From Domibacillus sp. PGB-M46 (GTDB taxonomy: Bacteria > Bacillota > Bacilli > Bacillales > Domibacillaceae): a stretch of 64,000 bases of DNA. The stretch is from positions 186,001-250,000 of the forward strand of contig NZ_JAKGCR010000003.1 in assembly GCF_022668875.1 (NCBI RefSeq), read 5' to 3'. The notes beneath the pieces are model-generated. The model searched no databases. It was not told the DNA's origin and saw nothing but the letters and a program-made list of their open reading frames with translations. Shown in pieces: positions 30,752 to 38,264 of the stretch. The first letter of the stretch is position 1; each line of letters begins with the position of its first letter. The position numbers and the translations under genes were made by a program.

Positions 30752-32041
30752 ATGCTGGGACTTAACCGAAAACTGATGCAGCTTGAGAAAGAAGGAAAGG
30801 AAATTAAAGTCGGCTTGATCGGCTGCGGCCAAATGGGACGGGGCATGATTTCGCAAATTGAAAGCATGAAGGGCATGCGTGTAGCCGCTACAGCCGACTT
30901 GAAAACAGATATTATTCAAAATGCGTACATGACAGCCGGTGTGGAGCCGCAGCATATCGTTACCACAACAGAAATCGAAACAGCAGAAAAAGCATTAAGA
31001 GAAAACAAAGTGGTGGCCACTACCGATGTGTCTATGGTGATCGCGCTGCCGGGCATTGATGTTATTGTAGATGCAACAGGCATCCCGAACCTTGGTGCTG
31101 AAATTGCCTGGAAAACGATTATGAACAAAAAGCATATCGTCATGCTGAATGTAGAAGCGGATATTACAGTCGGTCCATTGCTTCATCAAATGGCAGAAGC
31201 AAGCAGCGTTGTTTATACAGGATCTGCTGGTGATGAGCCAGGCTGTATTATGGAGCTGTATGACTTTGCTGATGCACTTGGCTTTGATATCGTCGCTCTT
31301 GGAAAAGGAAAAAACAACCCATTAAACTATGAAGCAAATCCGGATTCTGCGGCAGCAGAAGCAAAAGAAAAAGGCTCAAGCCCGAAAATGCTCGCTTCCT
31401 TCCAGGATGGAACGAAAACAATGGTTGAAATGAACGCGGTCGCAAATGCAACAGGATTTTTACCGGATAAGCCAGGCATGCATGGCCCAGAAGGCACGGT
31501 GAAAGAGCTGCCGGATATTTTCCGTCTGCAGGAAGAAGGCGGCATTTTAAAAAGCAAAAAGATTGTCGACTATGTAAATGGCGTTGCGCCGGGCGTCTTT
31601 GCCATCATTTCTTCTGAAAAAGAAGAAGTAAACCATGAAATGCAGTACTTAAAAATGGGCCCGGGACCAAATTATATTCTGTTCCGTCCTTACCATTTAA
31701 CGAGCTTAGAAACGCCGCTTTCAGTGGCTCGGGCCTATTTAAACCAGTCAGCCACCATCGCACCTTGGCATGGCCTGCAGGCAGAAACCGTTGCAACAGC
31801 GAAAAAAGATCTGCAGCCAGGTGACCGCCTTGACGGCATCGGCGGATATACGGTATACGGCACGCTGTACAGCCAGGAAGAATCCAAAGCCGCCAATGCT
31901 TTCCCGATCGGACTTGTAGATCCGAATGTGGTCGTAAAACGTGCAGTGAAAAAAGGCGACATTTTAACGTATGATGATATCGAACAGGAGCGGGAGTCAA
32001 CGATTTGGAAGCTGCGCTCGCTTCAAGCACAGAGCTTTTAA
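30752..32041 (+). CDS. SAF-domain NAD(P)-dependent oxidoreductase (COG4091-like)
   Basis: A 429-residue protein with a homoserine-dehydrogenase-like Rossmann domain at the N-terminus (VGLIGCGQMGRGMISQIE), a central catalytic region (YTGSAGDEPGCIMELYDFADALGFDIVALGKGKNN) and a C-terminal SAF domain (VVVKRAVKKGDILTYDDIE). Relatives are annotated as predicted homoserine dehydrogenases or FlgA-like proteins and recur in sugar-alcohol and branched-sugar catabolic clusters. It directly follows srlB in the PTS operon, so it probably acts on a product of the imported compound. Sorbitol catabolism does not need such an enzyme, which argues the true substrate may be another polyol. Reaction unassigned. 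Confidence 0.75.
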   Translation: MLGLNRKLMQLEKEGKEIKVGLIGCGQMGRGMISQIESMKGMRVAATADLKTDIIQNAYMTAGVEPQHIVTTTEIETAEKALRENKVVATTDVSMVIALPGIDVIVDATGIPNLGAEIAWKTIMNKKHIVMLNVEADITVGPLLHQMAEASSVVYTGSAGDEPGCIMELYDFADALGFDIVALGKGKNNPLNYEANPDSAAAEAKEKGSSPKMLASFQDGTKTMVEMNAVANATGFLPDKPGMHGPEGTVKELPDIFRLQEEGGILKSKKIVDYVNGVAPGVFAIISSEKEEVNHEMQYLKMGPGPNYILFRPYHLTSLETPLSVARAYLNQSATIAPWHGLQAETVATAKKDLQPGDRLDGIGGYTVYGTLYSQEESKAANAFPIGLVDPNVVVKRAVKKGDILTYDDIEQERESTIWKLRSLQAQSF

Positions 32042-32051
32042 GAAACGAAAG

Positions 32052-32081
32052 GGGATGCTGCCGTATATCGGGGCATCCCTT
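32052..32081 (+). terminator. Hairpin after the gut operon
   Basis: GGGATGC-(14-nt loop)-GCATCCC, ten bases after the stop; followed by a weak T-rich stretch. Confidence 0.55.
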
Positions 32082-32169
32082 CAATTGTTTTGAACAGCTT
32101 GGTTTACCGCTCCCCCTGATTGGCATATAATAAAGAGGTAAAGAAATAGGTGTGAAGGAGTGAGGCTTA

Positions 32170-32502
32170 GTGAAAATTTCCGAAATGGAAGCCGGCCTTT
32201 ATTGCACGCGTTGTCATGATGAAACCATTCATCGGGTTGTGTATGTGAACAATAAAATTCAAAGCATTGAATGCGAGGAATGCCATCGGCTGACCGGCAT
32301 GAAAATCGATGCGAAAAAAGAATTATATAAAGAAATGTACGACCGTATTTCAACAAAGCCTTCACGAATGACACAGGAATATAAGCAGGACTTAAGCAAG
32401 TTTGTTTCCGGTATGCCGCTGCGGGTGATCAGCAAGCCGTACAGACTCATTAAATATGTAAACGAAACGAGAAAAGTACTCAAACAGTCTAAACATTCTT
32501 AA
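32170..32502 (+). CDS. Bacillaceae 'bh protein' with zinc-ribbon-like cysteines
   Basis: A 110-residue basic protein. Two CxxC pairs, CTRCHDE and CEECHRL, near the N-terminus suggest a zinc ribbon; the C-terminal half is helical and rich in Lys, Arg and Tyr. I recognise it as the small conserved protein called 'bh protein' in several Bacillus genomes; no function is established. GTG 32170 follows AAGGAGTG. Transcribed alone, convergent with a cation efflux gene. Confidence 0.65.
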   Translation: MKISEMEAGLYCTRCHDETIHRVVYVNNKIQSIECEECHRLTGMKIDAKKELYKEMYDRISTKPSRMTQEYKQDLSKFVSGMPLRVISKPYRLIKYVNETRKVLKQSKHS

Positions 32503-32507
32503 CGCAG

Positions 32508-32537
32508 GCGGTATGCTTTTGAAGCAGCCGCTTTTTT
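32508..32537 (+). terminator. Terminator after the bh protein gene
   Basis: GCGG-tat-GCTT-ttg-AAGC-agc-CGC followed by TTTTTT. Confidence 0.7.
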
Positions 32538-32558
32538 GCGCTTAAAAAGACGGCACAC

Positions 32559-33434
32559 TTATTTGTGGCCGTCTGGTTCGATATGAATATGGGTCAAGCG
32601 GATGCCATGCTCCTGCAGCAGGGCTTCCTCTACATATTCGGTAATATCATGGCTTTCGATTACATTTAAATCCGGGTCTACAAGAAGAACAACGTCCACA
32701 AGCGTAATGTTTCCATGCGAGCGGGCTTTAATGCTCGGCACACCGCGGACGCCTGGTACTTTTTCAACAGTTTTCTGCATCCCTTTTAATTCATTAAGGT
32801 CAAATGCATCTGTCAGGGCAAGAGATGCGTCAGAAAAAATATCCCAGGCGGTTTTTAAAATAATAAGGCCGACTACAAAAGCAGTGAGCGTATCAAGCCA
32901 GCCAAGACCCAGGCGAGATCCGATAATCCCGACAAAGGCTCCTACGCTGACAAGGGCATCTGAACGGTTATCCTGGGCAGCCGCTAAAATAGATTGGCTG
33001 TTAATTTTTTTGGCAAGCCGCCTGTTGTAGAGGTAAACGCCATACATGACCAGTGCAGCACCTAAAGCTGTCCAGGCGGTGAACATATCAGGTGTTTCAT
33101 GATTCGCCTGAAACAGGGATTGTCCTGCCGAAAGCAAAACTTGAATGGCAACGGATGCCATAATAAAAGCGGCTAAAAGAGAAGCAACCGTTTCTGCACG
33201 AAAGTGGCCATACCGGTGATTTTCATCCGGCGGTTTACGGGCAATGCGCAGGCCGATCAAAATAGCGACGGAAGCGATAATATCCGTTGAGTTATTTAAA
33301 CCATCTGCTTTCAGCGCTGCGGAATTGCCGATCCAGCCGACGGTCAGCTTTACTGCGGAAAGGAATAAGTAGGCTGCGATACTGATCCATGCACCGCGTT
33401 CTCCTTTTTTTAAATCTTCGTATGCTGTTTCCAC
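32559..33434 (-). CDS. Cation diffusion facilitator, probable Mn/Zn efflux (MneP/YeaB-like)
   Basis: A 291-residue CDF antiporter with six transmembrane helices. It shows ALKADGLNNSTDIIAS in helix II (metal-site Asp residues), a His-rich HRYGHFRAETVASLL junction, DNRSDALVSVG in helix V, and a C-terminal cytoplasmic domain (GVPSIKARSHGNITLVDVVLLVD, HIHIEPDG). The protein exports a divalent metal in exchange for protons. The DNRSDA site and general form resemble the Mn exporters MneP/MneS of Bacillus. It is divergent from a ZIP importer 190 bp away, giving a metal-homeostasis pair. Confidence 0.87.
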   Translation of the reverse strand: METAYEDLKKGERGAWISIAAYLFLSAVKLTVGWIGNSAALKADGLNNSTDIIASVAILIGLRIARKPPDENHRYGHFRAETVASLLAAFIMASVAIQVLLSAGQSLFQANHETPDMFTAWTALGAALVMYGVYLYNRRLAKKINSQSILAAAQDNRSDALVSVGAFVGIIGSRLGLGWLDTLTAFVVGLIILKTAWDIFSDASLALTDAFDLNELKGMQKTVEKVPGVRGVPSIKARSHGNITLVDVVLLVDPDLNVIESHDITEYVEEALLQEHGIRLTHIHIEPDGHK

Positions 33435-33623
33435 CTGTAGTTCCTCCAGAAAAGTTAGTGTTTATACTATACCAGCCCTCATTCGGGTGGGTCTACGGCA
33501 ACATGATTGCCGCTGGCTTAACAAGTTGCCCCTGTACTACAATTGTTCTTTTTTGCAAAAAAGAGAGTCAATTGCAAAACAATGGGGAAAAGAAAAAAGA
33601 ATAACAAATAGGTGGTGAAAACA

Positions 33624-34427
33624 ATGGAAACATTCAGCAGCCTGCATCCTGCGCTGCAGGCGTTAGCCGGCGGCATGATCAGCTGGGGAATGACAGCGCT
33701 TGGTGCAGCGGTCGTGTTTTTCTTTCGTAATATTAAAGAATCCATCATGAAAATGATGTTAGGATTTGCAGCAGGTGTGATGATTGCCGCTTCTTTTTGG
33801 TCGCTGCTGGCACCAGCCATTGAATTCAGCGAAAAAAGCGGACAGATTGCCTGGCTGCCGCCAGTAATCGGCTTTTTGCTGGGCGGCGTTTTTATTCGTC
33901 TGCTTGATGTCGTTGTGCCGCATGTGCATATCGGGCGGGAAAAAGGAGAAGGCCCGTCTACACAATTGAAAAAAACGACGCTCTTATTTTTAGCGATTAC
34001 GCTTCATAATATTCCAGAAGGACTTGCCATTGGTGTGGCATTTGGAGCGGCTTCGATGAACATGGATGGAGCCACTATAGCGGCTGCTCTGGCGCTTGCT
34101 TTTGGAGTCGGCATTCAAAATATGCCGGAAGGAGCAGCGGTGTCCGTGCCGCTTCGCGGACAAGGGATGTCACGGCGAAAAGCATTTAACTACGGACAGG
34201 CATCGGCGCTCGTTGAGCCGATTTCAGCTGTGATTGGAGCGGCGGCGGTCCTGTTTATTCAGCCTATTTTGCCATACGCCCTTGCTTTTGCTGCAGGAGC
34301 CATGATTTTTGTCGTGGTCGAAGAGCTGATTCCGGAAGCAGAATCCTCGCGCAACACAGACCTTGCCACAATGGGTGTTATGGTCGGCTTTGCCCTGATG
34401 ATGGTGCTCGATGTCGCGCTCGGATAA
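33624..34427 (+). CDS. ZIP family metal transporter
   Basis: A 267-residue ZIP protein with about eight transmembrane helices. The signature LAITLHNIPEGLAIGVAFG (helix IV) and GIQNMPEGAAVSVPLRGQG (helix V) contain the metal-binding His, Asn and Glu residues; the C-terminal VVVEELIPEA is also typical. ZIP proteins move Zn, Fe or Mn into the cytoplasm. I use ATG 33624; the GTG at 33612 overlaps the ribosome site AGGTGG. Confidence 0.87.
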   Translation: METFSSLHPALQALAGGMISWGMTALGAAVVFFFRNIKESIMKMMLGFAAGVMIAASFWSLLAPAIEFSEKSGQIAWLPPVIGFLLGGVFIRLLDVVVPHVHIGREKGEGPSTQLKKTTLLFLAITLHNIPEGLAIGVAFGAASMNMDGATIAAALALAFGVGIQNMPEGAAVSVPLRGQGMSRRKAFNYGQASALVEPISAVIGAAAVLFIQPILPYALAFAAGAMIFVVVEELIPEAESSRNTDLATMGVMVGFALMMVLDVALG

Positions 34428-34605
34428 TAAGAAAGCGGAAGGACCTGGTACCTGGTTATCAGCGACAAGCATAAGGAGCTGGCTATAAAGAGTAAAGGCT
34501 AAAATGCAGCATCCTGCTTCAACGCCTTTGTGGCTCACATCTTGTGAGCCTTCGGGCTGGCGGTAACTGGAGCTGGATCGAGACCGTGCCTGATACTGGT
34601 AAAAG
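34428..34605. repeat. Probable dispersed Bacillaceae intergenic sequence, non-coding
   Basis: From 34430 there is GCGGAAGGACCTGGTACC, then GTTATCAGCGACAAGCATAA and AAGGAGCTGGCT. This resembles a non-coding sequence I recall between genes in other Bacillus genomes. It has no open frame. It contains a small hairpin GGCTCACA-tc-TTGTGAGCC near 34530-34550. It leads into the terminator at 34610, so the block may be a small transcript. Confidence 0.35.
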
Positions 34606-34609
34606 AAAA

Positions 34610-34650
34610 AACAGCCCTATTCTCAGTGGAGAACAGGCGCTGTTTTTTTT
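34610..34650 (+). terminator. Strong terminator with no adjacent gene stop
   Basis: AACAGCCCTATTCTC pairs with GAGAACAGGCGCTGTT around a 4-nt loop and is followed by eight T. It lies 180 bases after the ZIP stop, so it ends either a long 3' UTR or a separate small RNA. Confidence 0.8.
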
Positions 34651-34751
34651 CTTTTTAGCTCATAAAAAATAATCAGACTTAAGCCGGGCAAATAAATAGA
34701 AGGTTTTCGTTCCACATTTTCGTCTGTCAACGGTGATTCCTCCTCGTCCGA

Positions 34752-34780
34752 GCAAGTTCATACGTCCAGTATGAACTTGC
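34752..34780. repeat. Perfect 12-bp inverted repeat within a larger imperfect hairpin
   Basis: GCAAGTTCATAC-gtcca-GTATGAACTTGC, extended by TCCTCCTCGTCCG and CGGAGAAGGA. It is downstream of the minus-strand GyrI-like gene and could serve as its terminator, though no T-run follows. Confidence 0.5.
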
Positions 34781-34825
34781 GGAGAAGGATTGTCAGCGAG
34801 TCTGTTAGAATTCCTTCCAAACAAT

Positions 34826-35293
34826 TTAAACCGCTTCTTCAGCTGCTTCGCTGCGTTTATTCGCCAGCCGCCAGTACAAATGATGTTGTTCGCCGTGTAT
34901 GGTTACATGAATCCGAAATTCATTAGGATCAAGCCGTATATGATGCTCACGTGCCCATGCCAAAATAGAACGAAATCCGTTTTTTACATCTTTCTCTTGT
35001 CCGTCAAGCTCAAGTAAGGCATAGGAACCAGGCGGAATCGTTAAACTCGACATGCCGGACGGAATAATGTCGATATGGCTCACTTCCATAGCGATGCAGT
35101 GTGTATACAGCTGGCCAGCCCGCTTCAAGCAAATGTCCATTAAGTAGCCGTCTGTCTGAGAGGGAATCTGGCTGGCGGTTTCTAGAAACCGTTTTTTCCA
35201 TTCAGGGCGCATAGCAGCAATTTCTTCTTCTGTACCGCTCATTTCAAATCCCACTACCGTAATTGCACGTACATCTACAAGTTTCGGATTCAT
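34826..35293 (-). CDS. GyrI-like / effector-binding domain protein
   Basis: A 155-residue single-domain protein of the GyrI-like (AraC effector-binding) fold. It begins MNPKLVDVRAITVVGFEMSG and contains IPSGMSSLTIPPGSYALLELDG and ending FRIHVTIHGEQHHLYWRLANK, with aromatic and acidic residues typical of small-molecule pockets. Stand-alone members bind or hydrolyse hydrophobic compounds or gyrase inhibitors; no specific ligand is predicted. The start is ATG at 35293 behind AAGGAGCTGAG; upstream in-frame codons extend into a promoter-like region and are not used. Confidence 0.75.
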   Translation of the reverse strand: MNPKLVDVRAITVVGFEMSGTEEEIAAMRPEWKKRFLETASQIPSQTDGYLMDICLKRAGQLYTHCIAMEVSHIDIIPSGMSSLTIPPGSYALLELDGQEKDVKNGFRSILAWAREHHIRLDPNEFRIHVTIHGEQHHLYWRLANKRSEAAEEAV

Positions 35294-35406
35294 GATCTCA
35301 GCTCCTTTTTCCCTTCTTTTCCCGCTTTTAAATGTTTTCACACCGTTTCCTAAGGGAATAGCAATTGTAAAAACGGTGAACAAAAGTTATACAAGGAAGG
35401 CTCTTT

Positions 35407-35781
35407 GTGAAAACAAATATATGTATTTCAGACGATGGTATAGCCGGTCTTTTATTCGGTATGCCGCTTGCACAAGGTGGCGTCGACATGATCGCTGCCG
35501 AAAGAAACGCTGCGCCTTCGATGGACTGAAACAGCATATAATCATTGCTTTCTAACCACCACATTTCCCCGATCTGAAAGTATAACAGAAGGCGAAATGA
35601 TTGTATGCGGTCATTCTTTCCTGGATTTTTTCCTCTTCCTGATTTACAGGTGCGCACGATACTCCTTATTAAAAAAGAAGAATACAACGAGATGAAGCGA
35701 AGCGGGCCGCTTTGTGCAAACGGCGCAGAGCATCCATATACAGACGATGATAATTATCCATGGAAAAATAGGGGGAAGTAA
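35407..35781 (+). pseudogene. Remnant of an FAD-dependent monooxygenase
   Basis: A GTG-started piece at 35407 encodes KTNICISDDGIAGLLFGMPLAQGGV, a decayed dinucleotide-binding motif of UbiH/aromatic-ring hydroxylases (usual form GGGIAGLLFG), and stops at 35527-35529. In another frame, 35605-35781 encodes FPGFFPLPDLQ then IKKEEYNEMKRSGP, like the middle of the same family. The region between is short and stop-rich. The gene has lost most of its length by deletion and frameshift. It ends directly at the ribosome site of the methyltransferase gene, which may once have been its operon partner. Confidence 0.6.
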
Positions 35782-35782
35782 C

Positions 35783-36781
35783 ATGATTGCTGAATATCAA
35801 AAAATGTGGGAAGCACGAAACTGGCTGAAGAAAAATGAACCCTTTTTGCCGACATGGCAGGCATATGTCGGCTACCGGCTTGATTTGTTTCATAAGCTTG
35901 CAGGCGGCGCGACACTTCAATCGCTTGCAGAAGACTACGGCTATGAAGAAACGCTTCTGCGTTCCTGGGCCGATACAGGAATCGTACTGGGTCATTTAAA
36001 ACAGGCCGGCGGCCGGCTTATTCCTTCTAAAAAAATGCTGAAGTTTTTTTCACAGGAAAGTGATCACTCGGTTGGTGAGCTGCTCAAAGAATTATTTGAA
36101 ATGCATATGCCTTCCCTGATGAACTATCCCCAAATGATCACATCCAATCAAAAAGGGCGGTTTAACGGAGAGGATTTTGGCAAAACAGTTGCGGCCACCT
36201 CCGCTTTAATTGAAAAAAGAGCATTTGGACATGTACTGTCGGAGATAAATGCACAAAAACCGCGCTGGGTGCTGGATATTGGCTGCGGAACGGGCGGCTA
36301 TTTAATGAAGCTGGCTGATAAAATAAAACAAGGAACCTTCATTGGGGTGGACATCAGTAAAGAATGCATTGAAGAAGCACGCCAGAAAATCCGGAAGAAG
36401 AGCCTGGGGGGAAAAGTAAGGTTTTATTATGCAGATATCAATACGTGGGAAGTGCCAGACCGTTTTTTTGATGTGATCATGATGAATAACCTTCTTCATT
36501 ACTACTCACAGGATGCGCGAAAAGAGCTGCTTGCGCGTGTCTCAAAGCTGATCAGCCAAAACGGGACCGTTATTATGATTACCCCTCTTTATCTGGAACG
36601 GGGCGGACAGCGCTTTTCAGCTGCGTTTAATTCATTTATGGAAGCGCATGAAAATTTATACCCGCTTCCAAGAAAGGATGAACTTGTCCGGGATGCAGAG
36701 GAAGCAGGACTTCAGCTAAGATCGATTAAAACGGTCGTGCGCGAAGGAAGCTGGTACTGTGTAAATTTTTCAAAAAAATAG
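35783..36781 (+). CDS. Class I SAM-dependent methyltransferase
   Basis: A 332-residue protein. The N-terminal third (residues 1-130) looks like a helical, winged-helix-type dimerisation domain as in O-methyltransferases. The C-terminal part has the Rossmann methyltransferase motif I VLDIGCGTGGYLMKLAD, the acidic motif II FIGVDISKECIEEA, and motif IV DVIMMNNLLHYYS. It transfers a methyl group from SAM, presumably to a small molecule. The start is ATG 35783 preceded by AGGGGGAAG. It follows a dead monooxygenase gene, which hints at a lost small-molecule tailoring pathway. Substrate unknown. Confidence 0.8.
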   Translation: MIAEYQKMWEARNWLKKNEPFLPTWQAYVGYRLDLFHKLAGGATLQSLAEDYGYEETLLRSWADTGIVLGHLKQAGGRLIPSKKMLKFFSQESDHSVGELLKELFEMHMPSLMNYPQMITSNQKGRFNGEDFGKTVAATSALIEKRAFGHVLSEINAQKPRWVLDIGCGTGGYLMKLADKIKQGTFIGVDISKECIEEARQKIRKKSLGGKVRFYYADINTWEVPDRFFDVIMMNNLLHYYSQDARKELLARVSKLISQNGTVIMITPLYLERGGQRFSAAFNSFMEAHENLYPLPRKDELVRDAEEAGLQLRSIKTVVREGSWYCVNFSKK

Positions 36782-36819
36782 CTATAATGAAGGAAACAAA
36801 CTAAAGTGAGGCGGATAAA

Positions 36820-37650
36820 ATGGCAATTGGGTATTTGAACGGGAAAATTATAAACTCAGATGATCCCGTGCTGCCGATTGATGAACGCGGACATCAATTT
36901 GGTGACGGAGTGTATGAATATATTCGTGTTTATAGCGGACGTCCTTTTATGATGAAGGAGCACCTGAACCGCTTTTTTAAAAGTGCTGAAGCGATCAGGC
37001 TGAATCTGGATCATTCACGGGAAGATATTGAAGAGATTACAGCCGGCTTGATCAAGAGAAGCGGGCTGTCTGATTGCGATATATACATGCAGGCGACACG
37101 CGGCATCGCTCCGCGCAACCACTTGTTTCCAAATGTGCCCGCGTCGATTTCCATGACGGTCAAGCCATTCCGGGCGATGGATGAAACACTGCGGGAAAAT
37201 GGTGCCAGCATCAAGCTTTTGCCCGACGAACGCTGGCAAAACTGCTGGATTAAAACGCTCAATCTTTTGCCAAATCTCCTGGCGAAGCAGGAAGCGTTTG
37301 AAGCGGGCGCATTTGAGGCAGTGCTCGTCCGCGATGGGGTAGTAACAGAAGGATCAAGCTCTAATTTATTTCTCGTCAAAGAAGGCGAATTAATTACTCC
37401 GCCTGCGACAAAGCATATTTTGCACGGCATTACGCGCATGGCTGTGATTGATATCGCTGCAGAGCTTGGCATTCCTGTAAAAGAGGAGACATTTGCACCT
37501 GAAGCTGTTTTGAAAGCGGATGAAGTGTTCCTAACGAGTACCGGGATTGAGATTGTGCCGGTTACAACTGCGGATGACCAAAAGATTGGCAGTGGAAAGC
37601 CAGGCGACATAACGAAAAAAATCTACGAAGCATTTATGAAACGAGTTTAA
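36820..37650 (+). CDS. dat: D-alanine (D-amino acid) aminotransferase
   Basis: A 276-residue fold-type IV PLP enzyme. DERGHQFGDGVYEYIRVYSGR at the N-terminus, RGIAPRNH, the PLP lysine in WIKTLNLLPNLLAKQ, VTEGSSSNLFLVK and the C-terminal FLTSTGIEIVPV identify the D-amino-acid transaminase branch. It interconverts D-alanine plus 2-oxoglutarate and pyruvate plus D-glutamate, supplying D-amino acids for cell wall. ATG 36820 follows AGTGAGGCG. Followed by the dispersed repeat. Confidence 0.92.
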   Translation: MAIGYLNGKIINSDDPVLPIDERGHQFGDGVYEYIRVYSGRPFMMKEHLNRFFKSAEAIRLNLDHSREDIEEITAGLIKRSGLSDCDIYMQATRGIAPRNHLFPNVPASISMTVKPFRAMDETLRENGASIKLLPDERWQNCWIKTLNLLPNLLAKQEAFEAGAFEAVLVRDGVVTEGSSSNLFLVKEGELITPPATKHILHGITRMAVIDIAAELGIPVKEETFAPEAVLKADEVFLTSTGIEIVPVTTADDQKIGSGKPGDITKKIYEAFMKRV

Positions 37651-37676
37651 AGCACAGGCCCTTCAACAGGAACTGA

Positions 37677-38114
37677 GACTGCCGACAAATTATATGGATG
37701 ACCGTGCACATGAATGGGATGATCGGTGGCGTTCAGGCATCTCCGTTTTCCATGGGGCAGGCATTGAGTCCGACTTCGCCTGGCAGGCTTCATCGGTCTT
37801 AACTGCCCGCACGTCCCATAGGAGTCTGCGCTGCCCTCCCGCCGCCAAGTGGCTTGCGACAAGATTCCACAAAGCTAATAAGGTAAGGTCGCATCTTTCT
37901 GTTTACAAAAGAGAAAATGTCTATTCAGCCCGTGCTTATTGATGTTCAATAACACTTAGTGAAGCCTGCCGGACGAAGACTCCTGCGGGAAGTACAGTGA
38001 GTCGGAGACCCCGCAGGCGCAGCCGAGGAGGCTCCCGCACTGCCCTAAGGGGCGCGAAGTCCGACCGGCTTCACTTATCGGCTCTTTTTAAAAGCGAAAG
38101 ACTTTGTCTACACA
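37677..38114. repeat. Dispersed intergenic repeat, copy B (interrupted)
   Basis: This stretch matches copy A (10338-10576) block by block, with an extra segment of about 45 bp (GACTTCGCCTGGCAGGC and following) and a 116-bp insertion at 37959-38074. Flanking 19-bp imperfect direct repeats (37656-37674 and 38118-38136) carry the half hairpin AGGCCCTT-yAACAGG. No conserved open frame. Copies are about 27 kb apart, both downstream of a gene stop. Confidence 0.8.
37959..38074. mobile_element. 116-bp MITE-like insertion in copy B
   Basis: The ends GTGAAGCCTGCCGGAC and GTCCGACCGGCTTCAC are inverted repeats matching at 14 of 16 positions. TTA flanks both sides (37956-37958 and 38075-38077), and the homologous empty site in copy A has a single TTA between AACAC and TCGGCTC. 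The interior has GACTCCTGCGGGA and GACCCCGCAGGCGCAGC, forming further dyads; it matches a short repeat I recall in many Bacillaceae genomes. It encodes no protein, so a transposase would have to act in trans. Confidence 0.8.
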
Positions 38115-38117
38115 CTG

Positions 38118-38143
38118 AGGCCCTTTAACAGGGCCTTTTTTTA
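38118..38143 (+). terminator. Terminator at the right edge of repeat copy B
   Basis: AGGCCCT-ttaac-AGGGCCT followed by TTTTTT. Confidence 0.75.
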
Positions 38144-38215
38144 ATTTACTTGTACAGAATTTTCTGTAAATAATCTATTCAATTTCCTTTATCTGTGCCA
38201 TAATAAGAAACATGA

Positions 38216-38229
38216 TTTATTGATTGCAT
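38216..38229. promoter_or_regulatory. Shared 14-bp motif upstream of the carbamoyl-amidohydrolase gene
   Basis: TTTATTGATTGCAT, 36 bp before ATG 38265. The exact reverse complement occurs at 40493-40506 before preT. It may be the operator of the pyrimidine-catabolism genes. Confidence 0.5.
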
Positions 38230-38264
38230 TATTTTTCAAAAATATTTTTAAAGGTGGATGCAAT

